DNA of 64,000 bases from Cymbidium sinense (Eukaryota > Streptophyta > Magnoliopsida > Asparagales > Orchidaceae): NCBI GenBank assembly GCA_021442155.1, contig CM038220.1, positions 78,355,817-78,419,816 of the forward strand, read 5' to 3'. Shown piece by piece: positions 42,080-53,299 of this stretch (position 1 is the first letter of the stretch; each line of letters starts with the position of its first letter). The translations under genes and the position numbers were made by a program. Under the pieces are notes generated by a model. That model ran no database searches, had not been told where the DNA came from, and worked only from the letters and a program-made list of their open reading frames with translations.

Positions 42080-42311
42080 TTCTCTCGTAAAATGAGAACG
42101 CATTTTCAAGTTACTGTGAAAGCCTCCCCCGTTGGACAGGGGCATTTTTATATATTTAGCTAAGTTGACATCGCGCTTTAAGCCGAGATCCTTAGATAAA
42201 TGTATATAATAATCAGAATGAGCTCCATTTATTTATATTTAAAAAGTCTAAACTCTGTAGTGTATTCCTCAATTAATCTGCAATCCCCCTGTTAGACAGG
42301 GGGTATTTTTT
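42080..42311 (+). other. Terminator-like hairpins after pol, copy 1
   Basis: Three stems are each followed by a T-rich tract. They are TTCTC/GAGAA (42,080-42,098, then cgcatttt), CCCC/GGGG (42,127-42,142, then cattttta), and a perfect 7-bp CCCCCTG/CAGGGGG (42,285-42,303, loop ttaga, then a run of T). The second and third share the phrase gttRgacaggg and look like duplicates. In copy 2 the first is kept and the other two have lost pairing. Confidence 0.7.
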
Positions 42312-44160
42312 TAGTTTTTATAAATCAAAGCTGTTCAATCATTCTCTATGAAACAGGAGAGCTTCTTGTATATGCATTCAGGTTGACCTCGAGCTTTATA
42401 TCCACGAATATATCTCTTGTTATTGTTAAAGTTGTAGGTCTTACAAGAATAAAAGAATCTTCAATGCATGAAAAGACAATCCTAAATGTCAAAAATTTTC
42501 CTCTAAGATTCATCAAATGTCGAAGATCAAGTCAGAAGAACTCCTAAATTTGAAAGCTTCAATCAATTAAGTTGGAAAAACATCAACCTCCATATTTTCA
42601 AGTTTAAGATACGGATGGGTTCTAAAGGTCGGACTCAACAAGCCCACATGTGGCCGAGTTGTTGACGCTCTCCTCACTCAACAAGCTGCAAGAAAAGGCC
42701 GCAGTGAAAGAGCTCTCGTTCATCAGTCTAATGACAAGATCGCCAAGCCATCACAACTTAAGTCAAAAACTCGAGTAGATTCTAAAGGTCAGACTGAACA
42801 AGCCCACAAATGGTCGAGTTGCTAACACTCTCCTCACTCAATAAGCCGCAAGAAAAAGTCGTAGTGAAAGAGCCTCTGCTCGTCAATCCAATGATGATAG
42901 TTGTTCAATCTCAAACGAGATCCAGCTTAGTGAGGAGCAGGGGCTAAAATGCAAGAGATCGTTCTACTCGATCGATGGACCAAGATAATATGAAACTCTC
43001 AATTTAGAAGCTCAAATCAATCAATATATTACCTACAAGGTGATATTTCAATCTCTTTTCAAATGATTTGATCAAGCACAAAGCACAGATCAAAGCCAAT
43101 TCCCTTATTAAGTCCGCAAAAGCAGAAAGCACAGGACTAAGGAAGCAATTCCATAGTTCACACAAAGGCAATGGCCGAACTAAAGGAATTTCATGATTAT
43201 TCGTCTGCACACTAGATTGATGATATTATTGGCCTAATATGAGTGGGTCAATTGTATACATCGTTCAATGAGTCCGTCAAAGCAACAAGCACAAAACTTA
43301 GGGCGTACATACCCTTCCTGACAAGTCAATATGGACAAATCGGGTCAATCCTTCATCAAGTCAGTCAAGCTTAAAGCTAGGGCAGAAGGAATTTCAAATC
43401 TCAAAGCAAACAAACTAATTCCTTCATCAAACCCGATCAAGCATGAAGCTAGGGTCGGAGGAAATTCAAGTTTACAATAACACAAGGAAAAGAGGTCTTC
43501 AGCAAGCCCATTGAAGTAGATAGTAGATGGAGAAGAGCTCTTATCCAGCCAACAAGTCGACCACAATCGGTCAACTCATCATCTAGCATATCCAAAAGAA
43601 AACATCATATTATTAACAAATCTTGTTAAAGCTCCATGAGAGCCACAAATCGGTGAAGTGATCCAAGATCTATGACCCAAAAAGGGTCAATTTTCAACAA
43701 ACATGACTCTATACTGAATCATATTTGTGGGCATTGTTGACCACCATGCATGCACAAGTAAAGTCGAGCTCAGGTGAATTGGCGAGCTTAAACATGCAAA
43801 AGCTAAAATGCACTCGACGGTGCTAAAATCATCGAAGCGATCTCCTTAATGGACTTGCCATCACGTCCAGAACGTCGAAATTAATCAAAATATACATGTT
43901 GCACAATTCGACGGCCAACCGATCAAGAAGGAAATTCGTTGATGCACCTAAACGCATATCGAGGTCAGGAAGCCTCTACATTGCCCAAAGGACCTCCATT
44001 CGCAAAATTGATTGCGCCGTTAGCGTAGAAACGTCAAAACCTATCAAATGAGACAGTTTGCGCTCAATTCGGACGAGTCTACGTGAATGTCGAGCGGTCG
44101 GATGTGATGTTGTGTGATTCTGAGTTGAAATTGACTCCGATTCGATGTCGACTTGAACCA
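42312..44160 (+). other. Tat copy 1, long non-coding tail with internal repeats
   Basis: No coding. A ~115-bp block (ttctaaaggtcrgact, then ctctcctcactcaa, then gtgaaagagc) occurs twice, starting near 42,617 and 42,779, but once in copy 2 near 51.50 kb. Shorter repeats built on aagcacaaa and attccttcatcaa run through 43.0-43.6 kb. The segment 43,806-44,100 is the single-copy equivalent of the 290-bp tandem repeat in copy 2. Confidence 0.75.
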
Positions 44161-44615
44161 AACGCCCCCCCTCCTTTTCTCCCAGTCTGTCCCTCTCTCT
44201 CTCTCTCGACCTTTGTGCTAAGCTCTCTTAGCAAATACACTTGTGTTTGGGACGAGCGTGATTTAGCCCCCCCCAGTAATTCTATCAGTCCTCTTTTCTA
44301 GTAAGCATGTGCTTGAGTCACTATCTTTTCCAGTATTCTTGTTGTTCATATCTTGTTCTCATCGTTGATTTGCACTTTCTTTCATGGTTTATTGAATGTT
44401 TTATGGAAATTTGCATGCTTTCTGCGGCGTTTTTTTTTTTAGTATGTCCAAGTGATTTATTGACTTAAATGGCATTTTCTTGCTCGAGTATTAGGTTGTG
44501 TGTGTCGTCGTCCGCTGTGTGATTCTCTTGTACGGGTGAGTATCAGTAAATGCAATGGCATATTTTTTTATTTTTATTTTTATTTTTATTGATGCCAGAG
44601 GATTTGGGGTATGAC
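44160..44615 (+). other. Junction between the two internal copies
   Basis: A C/T-rich stretch at 44,165-44,210 sits where an LTR would be expected to start. The ~400 bases that follow match neither flanking LTR by eye. A T-rich tract with repeated ttttta follows, then gatgccagagg. From about 44,615 (acccataac onward) the sequence is collinear with gag of copy 1 at about 35,615. Probably the scar of a lost or replaced middle LTR. Confidence 0.6.
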
Positions 44616-45960
44616 AAACCCATAACTTATTTGGGTAGTTGTGAGCGCCCAAGATAATCATTAGGAGATGATGATCAAATGCATCCATCTCTTAAGAAGA
44701 AAATGAATAAAGAATACTCTTTCGAAAGAGGAAGTGTAGCTAAACTATTCCAATAAGCACTCAAGGCAGCGTTGGAGTTGTCAGAATGTAAAAGACCAGA
44801 AGAGTTAGTACGAACTGGTAGGCCAAATTACTGTCCATATCATCGGGTAGTTAGCCAACCTATAGAAGATTGCTATGTATTCAAAGATTGGCTAGAATAA
44901 AAACAAGAGAGGTGAATTAACGCTATCTAATAGTGTTCTTATTCACCCAAAGAAAAGAATTAGTTGTCCTTTTTTTGCCCCATGAAAGATAAAGCAAAAG
45001 AAAAGACGGTTGAGGATGACAAATGGGAGGCTGATCTCAAAAGCGTGAAGATGAAGCAATTAGAAGGCATTCCTGGTGTCAGGTGGAAATCACCGCTTGA
45101 ACCAGTACTGAAATTAAAAGTAGGGTCTACATCAAAAAGTTTTACTCTTCAAAAGCAATTAAAGGTGATTGGTGTTCCTCGTCCTGAGAAACAACCTATT
45201 GAGTTAAAACTCCCAAAAGCGAAAACATAAGAAGATAAATAAGAAATCTACTATTCAAAAGATTATTAATAATCTTGAAGAATATCAACGACTAGCAAGA
45301 CAACCAATTAAACTTTCTGATTTCATGTTCGATTCCAATTCATTGAAATAAATGATGAAGGAGATGATGACGAAAAATCTCTTTCTGGAGAAGCTTATTG
45401 GGTTATCTCAGCATCCTTGGATACTCCCCGACGAAATCCATTTCTTCAAGATAATCCAAGAAGAAGAACCACTATTGATGTAGCATTCAAGCCTTGCTTG
45501 GTGGTGAAGCAAACATATGATAGCTCAGAAGAAGACTTGTGTTTTTCGGAGGAAGATGAGTTAGAGTCTTCAATATCACCATTGATGAAGGGCATAAAAT
45601 TAGGAAGTGATTCTGAAGGCTCTATTCGATCCTCAGGCATAAATAGTGGTTCTGAAGAGGAGACTTCTTTAGAAGAATCTGAGCCAGATAGGGTAGCCCC
45701 AGTACAACTAAGAAGTGGCAAGATGCTGCCGTTATCACAGAAGAAAGGAACGCCAAATAAAGGCAATGGTAAGAACATAGAAGTTAATGAAAATATCATT
45801 CTCAAATATCTAAAGAAGATATCTAACATGGATAAAGGAATCAATTATAACATCCTGTCACACTTGAGAAAGTACCCTGCACAATTGGGTGTATATGAGG
45901 CCCTTTTGATGTCACAGGATCTTCGTAAAAGCCTTAATTCAGGCTCTTAAGAATCCAAAG
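44615..45960 (+). pseudogene. Tat copy 2, partial gag and gag-protease linker
   Basis: Copy 2 starts inside gag. It keeps a Cys/His segment damaged in copy 1: ALELSECKRPEELVRTG, then NYCPYHRVVSQPIEDCYVFK near 44.82-44.90 kb, a short zinc-binding-type motif typical of Tat Gag. The linker is open for 177 codons at 45,417-45,950, with acidic Ser-rich sequence ending YNILSHLRKYPAQLGVYEAL. Confidence 0.8.
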
Positions 45961-46015
45961 AAATATGAAGCGTACTTCGCGGTGTATGATTGAATTATTA
46001 CAATCTCAAGACCAT

Positions 46016-46640
46016 CCGACAATCACCTTCTATGAGGAAGATCTTATGCTTGGAATATCAGAACACAATTGCCCGTTATACATCTCTACGGAGAGTGATG
46101 GTGTCATAATCAATCAATTCTAATTGATCCAAGTTCATGTCAATTTCATGAGTGCGAAGGCATTGAAGGGATTGTCTCGACATTCAACATCTAGGGGCGA
46201 GACAAATTGATGATTCCGACTTGAAAAGGGCAAAAGACTCTGGAACTTTTACCTTGCCACTAAGATTAGGAGCTTTACAGCCAAATTCCATGTCATTGAT
46301 CTTTGGCACCTCGTTCAGGGTCTTGTTGGGGCGTCCCTGGCTACATGAGTATGGAATAGTTCCGTCTACTTTGTATCAATGCATGAAATACATAAGAGAT
46401 GAGGAAGAACATAGAATTTCTGGCAAACTTCAATCATTTGCAGTCCATGAAGCTAAAATCTATGAAGATGATACTATTATTTATGAAGGAGCCCAAGCCT
46501 CAACAATCCAAAGCTTCTACCTCAAAGGTTGCAAAACAACACAAAGAAGTGAAGAAGGAAAAAAGGAAGAAAGAAGGTGACGTCGACTCTTCCTAAAGTA
46601 GCTAGTGCATCACATAAGTTGAAAAGGCTAGTCCCTCATC
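46016..46640 (+). pseudogene. Tat copy 2, aspartic protease, C-terminal part best preserved
   Basis: The first half (EHNCPLYISTESDGVIINQ) is frameshifted before the active site. The second half is in frame at 46,221-46,580: SFRVLLGRPWLHEYGIVPST, then LYQCMKYIRDEEEH, the conserved LLGRPWxH segment at the end of Tat proteases. A Lys-rich tail follows and is interrupted by the hAT fragment at 46,647. Confidence 0.85.
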
Positions 46641-46646
46641 TGGGCA

Positions 46647-46850
46647 TAGGGCTGTCAAAAAAGCTCGTTGTTTGCGAAGAGCTCGTGTTCGGCTCATTAT
46701 GTAGCTCGTGTTCGGCTTGTTCATTAACTAAACGAGCGAACACCAACGTTTTCAAGCGATATATAAACGAACATGAACAATCATTTATTGATCGTGTTCG
46801 ATTTAGCTCGAAATAAAAAATTATATTATATTATTATTATTATTTATTAC

Positions 46851-46881
<31 letters not shown>

Positions 46882-47115
46882 GTTATTGTTATTGTTATTG
46901 TTATTGTTGTATATACATACGAACACAGTTATTTATCACAAATACAAGCATAACTTGGTGGTTAGAACTTTTATTATGCAAAAGATTGGCAGTTGAATCC
47001 TTCTTCATATATATATATATGAATATATTGCATTTGAGATTGAGCCTGAACACAAAACAATTTTCAAATGAGAACCAGTGTGAAATTTCTATTTCAACAT
47101 GAGAACACGAACATA
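46647..47115. mobile_element. hAT-type element fragment in copy 2, one end lost
   Basis: The left end TAGGGCTGTCAAAAAAGCTCG-like sequence starts at 46,647. Subterminal words gctcgtgttcggct, cgaacatgaac and gatcgtgttcg repeat in both orientations, as in hAT elements. A (TTA)n/(TTG)n tract lies inside at 46,824-46,906. The right side (near 47,115) has no matching terminus. The host sequence resumes about 840 bases further along the copy-1 map (near 38,415), so a deletion removed the right end plus part of pol. Confidence 0.72.
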
Positions 47116-48290
47116 AATACCAGGCTTATTCCCTAAGGTAGCAATTCATAAACTTGTCATTAAACTAGATGCAATGCACGTTAACCAAGCTCCCAAATGA
47201 GATTGGAGATTGAAGAACGTAATTGCGAAATCGAAGCGGGCTTTATCTGAGAAGAAAAGTATGTAGATTGGATAGCGTTGTTCCAATGAGAAAGAAGAAC
47301 GGTCAAATCAGTTACATTAACTTTCATGACCTAAATAAAGTGCTCAAAAATGACTTTCCGATATCGAACTACTAGTAGACAATACTTCCAACTACGACAT
47401 GTTCTCATTTATGGATGAATCATCGGGATACAATAAAATCAAGATGGCTCCTGAATACGAGAAGCACACATCATTTAGGATGCCAATTGGTATATCTTGC
47501 CATAGTCGTTGGATTGAAGAACAAGCTACATATCGGGCTGCATCTTCAACGAGTTGATTCATCGTGAAAGTAGAATGCTATGTGGATGACCTCGTCAGAG
47601 CATAGATCGAGAAGATCATTTTGATGAGATGATTCTAAAGAATTAGGCATATGATCTCAAGATGAATCCTCTCAAATGTGCATTTGGGGTTTAGTCTAGA
47701 AAGTTCCTTGGCTGGTGAGGGATGGATAAAATCGATAGTGGATATGTCGTAGAATCTTCATTTGTCATTTGACATTCATCCGACGCTTCATATCAAATAT
47801 GTTGGGCAGATGTCAACCATTTGTTAAATTGATGAAGAAGAATGTACCATTTAAGTGGGACGACGATTGTTAGAAGCATTCGATAGCATCAAGAGATACC
47901 TGCTAAATCCACAAATTCTGGCAGCACCAATCTCGAAAACCTCTCATTTTGTATACAACTGCACTAGAAGAATCTCTCAGAGCATTGCTTGCACAACACA
48001 ATGAAGAAGACAAAGAAAATGTGTTGTACTATATGAGATTGATAGGGAGGTAAAGTACTCTCCGTCGAAAAGCATCTTGCATTGATCTTACGCCCGAGCT
48101 TTGACATTATATGTTGTCACATAAGATAACACTCATCTCAAAGATCAATCTGTTGAAGTTCTTGATGACAAGATCAGCATTGATAGGTAGTCTAGCACGA
48201 TGGGCAGTGCTCCTGTTATAGTTCGATATTACATATGTATCTCAGAAAGTTGTTAAGGGGCAAATACTAGCAGATTTTCTCGCTTTGCAT
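47116..48290 (+). pseudogene. Tat copy 2, reverse transcriptase and linked RNase H
   Basis: The N-terminal RT block is missing up to the AIHKLVIKLDA position because of the adjacent deletion. MFSFMDESSGYNKIKMAP near 47.40-47.45 kb and CYVDDLVRA near 47.58-47.60 kb, which keeps the YVDD box lost in copy 1, are readable. MNPLKCAFGV and the connection region continue to about 47.86 kb, then RNase H blocks to 48.29 kb with frameshifts. No MITE interrupts this copy at the position equivalent to 39,218. Confidence 0.85.
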
Positions 48291-48360
48291 TCTATCATAG
48301 CAGATTCAACAATCAATGATTAACTTGATGAACATATTCTGCTTATTAATGAAAGAGAAA

Positions 48361-48946
48361 GGCTACAGATCTGGGAAATGTATTTCGACGGTGCATCATC
48401 TATTAAGCCTGCTCAACCTCCAAACCTACAAAAGAAAGAGCTGGCGTTGGCCTCGTCTTCATAACACCGAAATGTGGCATAATGAGACGTTCATATAGGT
48501 TGACTGAGCCAAGAACCAACAATGAAGCTGAATACGAGGCATTGGTGGTAGGTCTCGAAGAAGCTATTGTTATCGGCATCCAAAATTTAAGAATCTTTGG
48601 AGACTCTCAATTGGTAATCAACCAAGTGTCGGGTCTTTATAAGATTAACAAGTTTGAATTGACATACTATCATAGGCAAGTGATTGAACTCATGAAGCAA
48701 ATTCCAAACATTAAACCAGCTCGAGTTTCTCAATCAAATAATAGTAAAGCAGATTGCCTGGTCAAGCTAGCAAAAGAAATGACGAATACGGACGACGATG
48801 ATGTGTTGATTAAAGTGTCCACTCATTGGGTTCTGCAACTAGTAAATCCATACTCCTCGCAGGTAGAGGGACATCAAACTCAAGCTAGCAGGAAGCAATT
48901 CAAATTGCTCATCACTCTCCCAAAGAATGGCAAGTATAAGCGATAG
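48361..48946 (+). pseudogene. Tat copy 2, second (Tat-type) RNase H, well preserved
   Basis: IWEMYFDGASS near 48.37-48.40 kb carries the first catalytic Asp. After one frameshift, an open frame of 154 codons (48,482-48,946) contains EPRTNNEAEYEALVVGLEEA with the Glu, RIFGDSQLVINQVSG with the second Asp, and SQSNNSKADCLVKLAKEM with the last Asp. All four acidic positions are therefore present. This extra RNase H between RT/RNase H and integrase is diagnostic for the Tat lineage. Confidence 0.9.
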
Positions 48947-50210
48947 AAAAACTCAAAAGTACTACAAACAAATCATGCGAAGCTTTTATAGTGGAATAGT
49001 CAGATGATTGGAGACAACCCTTCATCGACTATTTCAAGGAAAGCAAATTGTCGAGCAATAAATCACTATACGCAAATTACAAAAAAATCCTATATGCTTA
49101 TGTCAATGACACATTGTATCATAGATCCTTAGAACAAATGTGTGCGATGCTTGGGGATGAAACAAAGTTATGTCCGAAATTCATGAAGGACTTTGCGGGG
49201 CGCATTGGTTAGGTCCTAAAATGGCAACAAAAATTAAGAGGATCAGATACTATTGACATTCAATGGTGAAAGACTGCATAGATCTTGTCAGGAGATGTCA
49301 TGAATGTCAAGTTCACGGGAATCTCATTCATCAATCTTTGAACCCTCTACACACAATAGCATCATGACCATTCGAAAGTTGGGGCACAGATATAATTGGA
49401 TTGATCGATCGTCCATCATCAGAAGGACATCAATTCATTTTAGCAACTACTGACTACTTCTCCAAATGGGCTAAAACTGCTTCGTTCAAAAAAGTCACTG
49501 ATTGAGTTGTTGACTTCTTCACTAATAATGTTGTCTATAGATTTAGGGTGTCACGATGAATTATTTCAGATAACAGTCCAGCTTTCAAGAGTGTGAAGAT
49601 ATATAGATTCGCTGATCGACACAAAATCAATTGACGGTACTCATTAATCTACAATCTAAGGGTCAATGGTTTGGTAGAGGCTTTCAATAAAACTTTAGTG
49701 AAGTTGCTCAAAAAGATTCTCACGAAGAATAAAAGATAGTGACACACTAAAATGATAGAAGCACTATGGGCATACAGAATAAACAAAATGCCGACCAAAG
49801 CCACTCCTTATGCTCTAACATTTGGAGTTGAAGCTATTCTACCACTAGAAGTTGAGTTGTCATCACTTTGAGTAGCTGTCCAATTCAATCTTACTCAAGA
49901 TAAGAACACTTGCCTGTGAATGGAAGAGTTGGATGCACTTGACGGTGTTAGACTCCAAGCTTAACAAAGTTTAGAAATTTACTGAGCGAGGATGTTCAAA
50001 GCATTCAATAGTTCAGTATGTTCTCAGATATTCCAGAAAGGTGAATTGGTTCTGGTGTTGAGAAGGCCAATCATCCCTCATCGCAAGATCGGTGGTAAAT
50101 TTGAAGCTAATTGGGAAGGTCCTTACATCACAGAGAAGGTGTACGAAGGAGGAGCCTACCAGCTTATTGACAAGAATGGTCAACATCCGATGCTACCAAT
50201 CAACGGTTGA
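48947..50210 (+). pseudogene. Tat copy 2, integrase with GPY-type C-terminus
   Basis: A zinc-binding block (MVKDCIDLVRRCHECQVHG) lies near 49.26-49.32 kb. The core is frameshifted, but TDIIGL, TTDYFSKWAK and RIISDNSPAF-type sequence are readable near 49.38-49.59 kb; the second Asp is kept here, unlike copy 1. The C-terminal open frame, 49,992-50,210, has KGELVLVLRRPIIPHRKIGG, then KFEANWEGPYI, the GPY/F motif, and ends at the expected stop. Confidence 0.87.
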
Positions 50211-50641
50211 TATCTCAAGAAATATCAATGGCTATGGATAAGTATATAAATACTTAAATGAATCTTGCACTAGTAAGGCTTTCATGTCAAATACATATGT
50301 AATGTCACTTGAAGATTCTCTCGTAAAATGAGAATGCATTTCCAAGTTACTGTGAAAGCCTTCCCCTGTTAGACATAGTGCATTTTTATATATTTAGCTA
50401 AGTTTGACATCGTGCTTCAAGCTGAGATTCTTCGATAAATATACATAATAATTAGAACGAGCTCCATTTATTTATATTAAAGAAGTTCAAACTCTGTAAT
50501 GTATTTTTGAACTAGTCTGCAATTCTCTTGTTAGATATGGAGTATTTTTTTAGTTTTTCTAAATCAAAGCTGTTCAATCCTTCCTTGTGAAACATGATAT
50601 CTTCTTATATATGCATTCAGGTTGACATCGAGCTTCTGAAT
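50211..50641 (+). other. Tat copy 2, start of the non-coding tail
   Basis: Collinear with copy 1 from 42.0 kb. The first hairpin (TTCTC/GAGAA near 50.32-50.34 kb) is kept. The C-rich/G-rich stems of copy 1 are broken here by substitutions. Confidence 0.75.
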
Positions 50642-50649
50642 ATATCTAT

Positions 50650-51287
50650 TAGGGGTGTGCGTTTGGTTGATTTGGATGGATTTGATGATAAATTTTAAAG
50701 CGATTGGTTTTGGATTCCCAAAAATATTAACCAAACAAAATAAAATGCAAAATCAACAAATAATAATTTGGTTGATTATTTTGGTTTGGTTTTGGATAAA
50801 TCGAAGTTGGCTATATTTAAAAATTATTTGCGTAATTTTTTATTGTATAATGAACAAGGCATAAGCAAAACAATATAAATATAATCAAAATTTAACTACT
50901 TATGCACTAAAAGTATTTAAAAGTAATTTTACTTACCTGAATGATGTTTTGAACTTAAAAATTGATGAAGCTATATTACCATATTATGAGACCAATATAT
51001 TTTTGAAAATTAGATAATGGTCCTAAAAGTCTACCTATTCAAAATAAATAAAATGGAATAGATAAGCTATTATACATAAATTAATAATATTGTATTACAT
51101 ATAATTAATTTGGTTTATTTGGTTCCATCCAAAATTTTATTTAACAAACCCATCCAAAAATCAATAACCAAAGTTTTCATTAATTAAAACTAAAATCCAA
51201 ATTACTAAGTTCAAAATCAAACCAAATTACTCAAAAACTTTGGTTCAGTTTGATTTTTTGGTTAAAATCAAATAATGCACACCCCTA
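50650..51287. mobile_element. hAT-type MITE in copy 2, 638 bp with 8-bp target duplication
   Basis: The ends are TAGGGGTGTGCG and, reversed, TAGGGGTGTGCA. A perfect 8-bp direct repeat ATATCTAT lies at 50,642-50,649 and 51,288-51,295, and copy 1 has the uninterrupted site near 42,405. The interior is AT-rich and rich in ttggtttggtttt. It has no coding capacity and belongs to the same family as the element at 39,218. Confidence 0.94.
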
Positions 51288-51295
51288 ATATCTAT

Positions 51296-53290
51296 AACTA
51301 TTATTGTTAAAGTTGCATGTCTTACAAGAACAAGAAGAATCTGCTTTAATGCACGAAAAAAGTCTTTAATGTTAAAAGTTTTTCTCCAAGATTCATCAAA
51401 TATTGAAGATTAAGTCAGAAGAACTCCCAATTTCGGAAGCTTCAATCAACTAAGTTGGAAAAACATCAACCCCTATGTCTTCAAGTCTATGCACGAATGG
51501 GTTCTAATGGTAGAACTCAACAAGCCCATAGGTGGCCGAGTTGCTGATGCTCTCCTCACTCAACAAGTCACAGGAAAATGCTGTAGTGAAAGAGCTCATG
51601 CTCGTCAATCCAATGATGATTGCTGTTCAATTTCAAACTAGATCAAGCTTAGTGATTACAAGCAATCAAAATCCAAGAGCTCTTTCCATTTGATTGACAG
51701 ACCAAGACAATTTGAGAAAATTCTCAATTCAGAGCTGCCTCAAATCAAATTATATATTGCCCGCAATGTGATTTCTAATCTCTTTTCAAAGGATATGATC
51801 AAGCACAAAGCACAGATCAAAGTCAATTCCCTCATCAAGTCCGCAAAAGCAGAAAGGATAGGACCGATGAAGCGATTCTACAGTTCATACAAAAGCAATG
51901 GTTGAACTAAAGGAATTTCATGGTTATTCAGTCTGTTAAAGTACACAGTGTTAGACTGATAACTCAACATTGACCTAATGTAGGCTGGAAGGCTAGGTCA
52001 TATGTATGCACCCTTCAGCGAGTCCATCAAACCAGCAAGCACAAGACTTAGGACGTACATAAACTTCATGACAAGTCAATATAGACAAATTAGGTGAATC
52101 TTTCATCAAGTTTGTCAAGATTAAAGCTAGGACAAAAGGAATTTCAAATCTGCAAACAAACTGATTCCTCCATACAACCCGATCAAGCATGAAGCTAGGG
52201 TCGGAGGAAATCCAAATCTGTGAAGACACAAAAGAAGGAGACTTTCAACTAACCCATCGAAGCCTGTGTTTGATCGACACAAAATAAGTAGATGGTGGAA
52301 GAAGCTCTTCAGTGAACCCATAGAAGTTGAAAGCTGAAGTGATCCAAGACCTAGGGACAGCCCAAAGGGTCAACCTATTTTTCAACAAACATGACTCGCT
52401 TCATGCGCGAATCATATTGGTTGGGGGGCATTTGTTGACCTTCATGCATGCATCATAAGTCAAGTCGAGCTCACAAGATGAATTTGATGAGTTTCATGCA
52501 AATCAGAGCTGAAATGCACTCGACGGTGTCAAAAATCAGTCGAAAAGACCTCCGTTTGATGAACGGACTCCGCCATCGCATTCAGAACGTCAAAATTGAT
52601 CAAAATATGCATATTACACAATTCGACGTGAGAATGGGGTCGTCGAGCGGCCGACACATATCGAGGTTAAGAAGTACGATTCTCGACGACATCCATTCAT
52701 AAAATTAATCACGTTGGTGACGAATATCAAATATCAAATAGCTGTTTGCTCAATTGGATGAGTACGTGAATATCGAGAATCGATACAACATGCATGAATA
52801 AAATGCACTCGATGACAAAAAATTAAACGACTTCCTGAACGGACTCCACCATCGAGTTTAAAACGTTGAGATTGATCCGAATATGCATCTTGCATAATTT
52901 GACCGATCAAGAAGAGAGTGCGGCCATATCGAGGTCAAAAAGTCATGGCGACCAAAATGATTTCCGTTCGTAAAATTGATTGTGTCGTTAGTGTCGAAAC
53001 GTTGAATCTTATTAAATGAGACTGGTTGTGCTCAATTTGGATGAGTGCGTGAATATCAAGCCAGCGGAAGCGACGACGTGCAAATTTGAATTGAAGTTGA
53101 CCCGATTTGATGCCCAGCAAAGCGATCGTTAAAACATTGCTTTGCGTCGAACATCGAGTAACCTAAAATCAATATATATATTATCTATATAACGATGTCA
53201 ATATGAAAATCTAAATTATGACAAATAAAATAATAAAAAAATATATCCTATAAATAACCCCCTTAAAACTCTAAACCTAATTTTTCTTAT
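51296..53290 (+). other. Tat copy 2, non-coding tail with a 290-bp tandem repeat
   Basis: Collinear with 42.42-44.15 kb of copy 1. A unit beginning aaatgcactcga occurs at 52,511 and again at 52,801 (period 290), each copy running through acggactcc, tatgcat and a gttcgtaaaattgatt-like phrase. Copy 1 has one unit. No coding is seen. Confidence 0.8.
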
Positions 53291-53299
53291 TCTCCCAAA

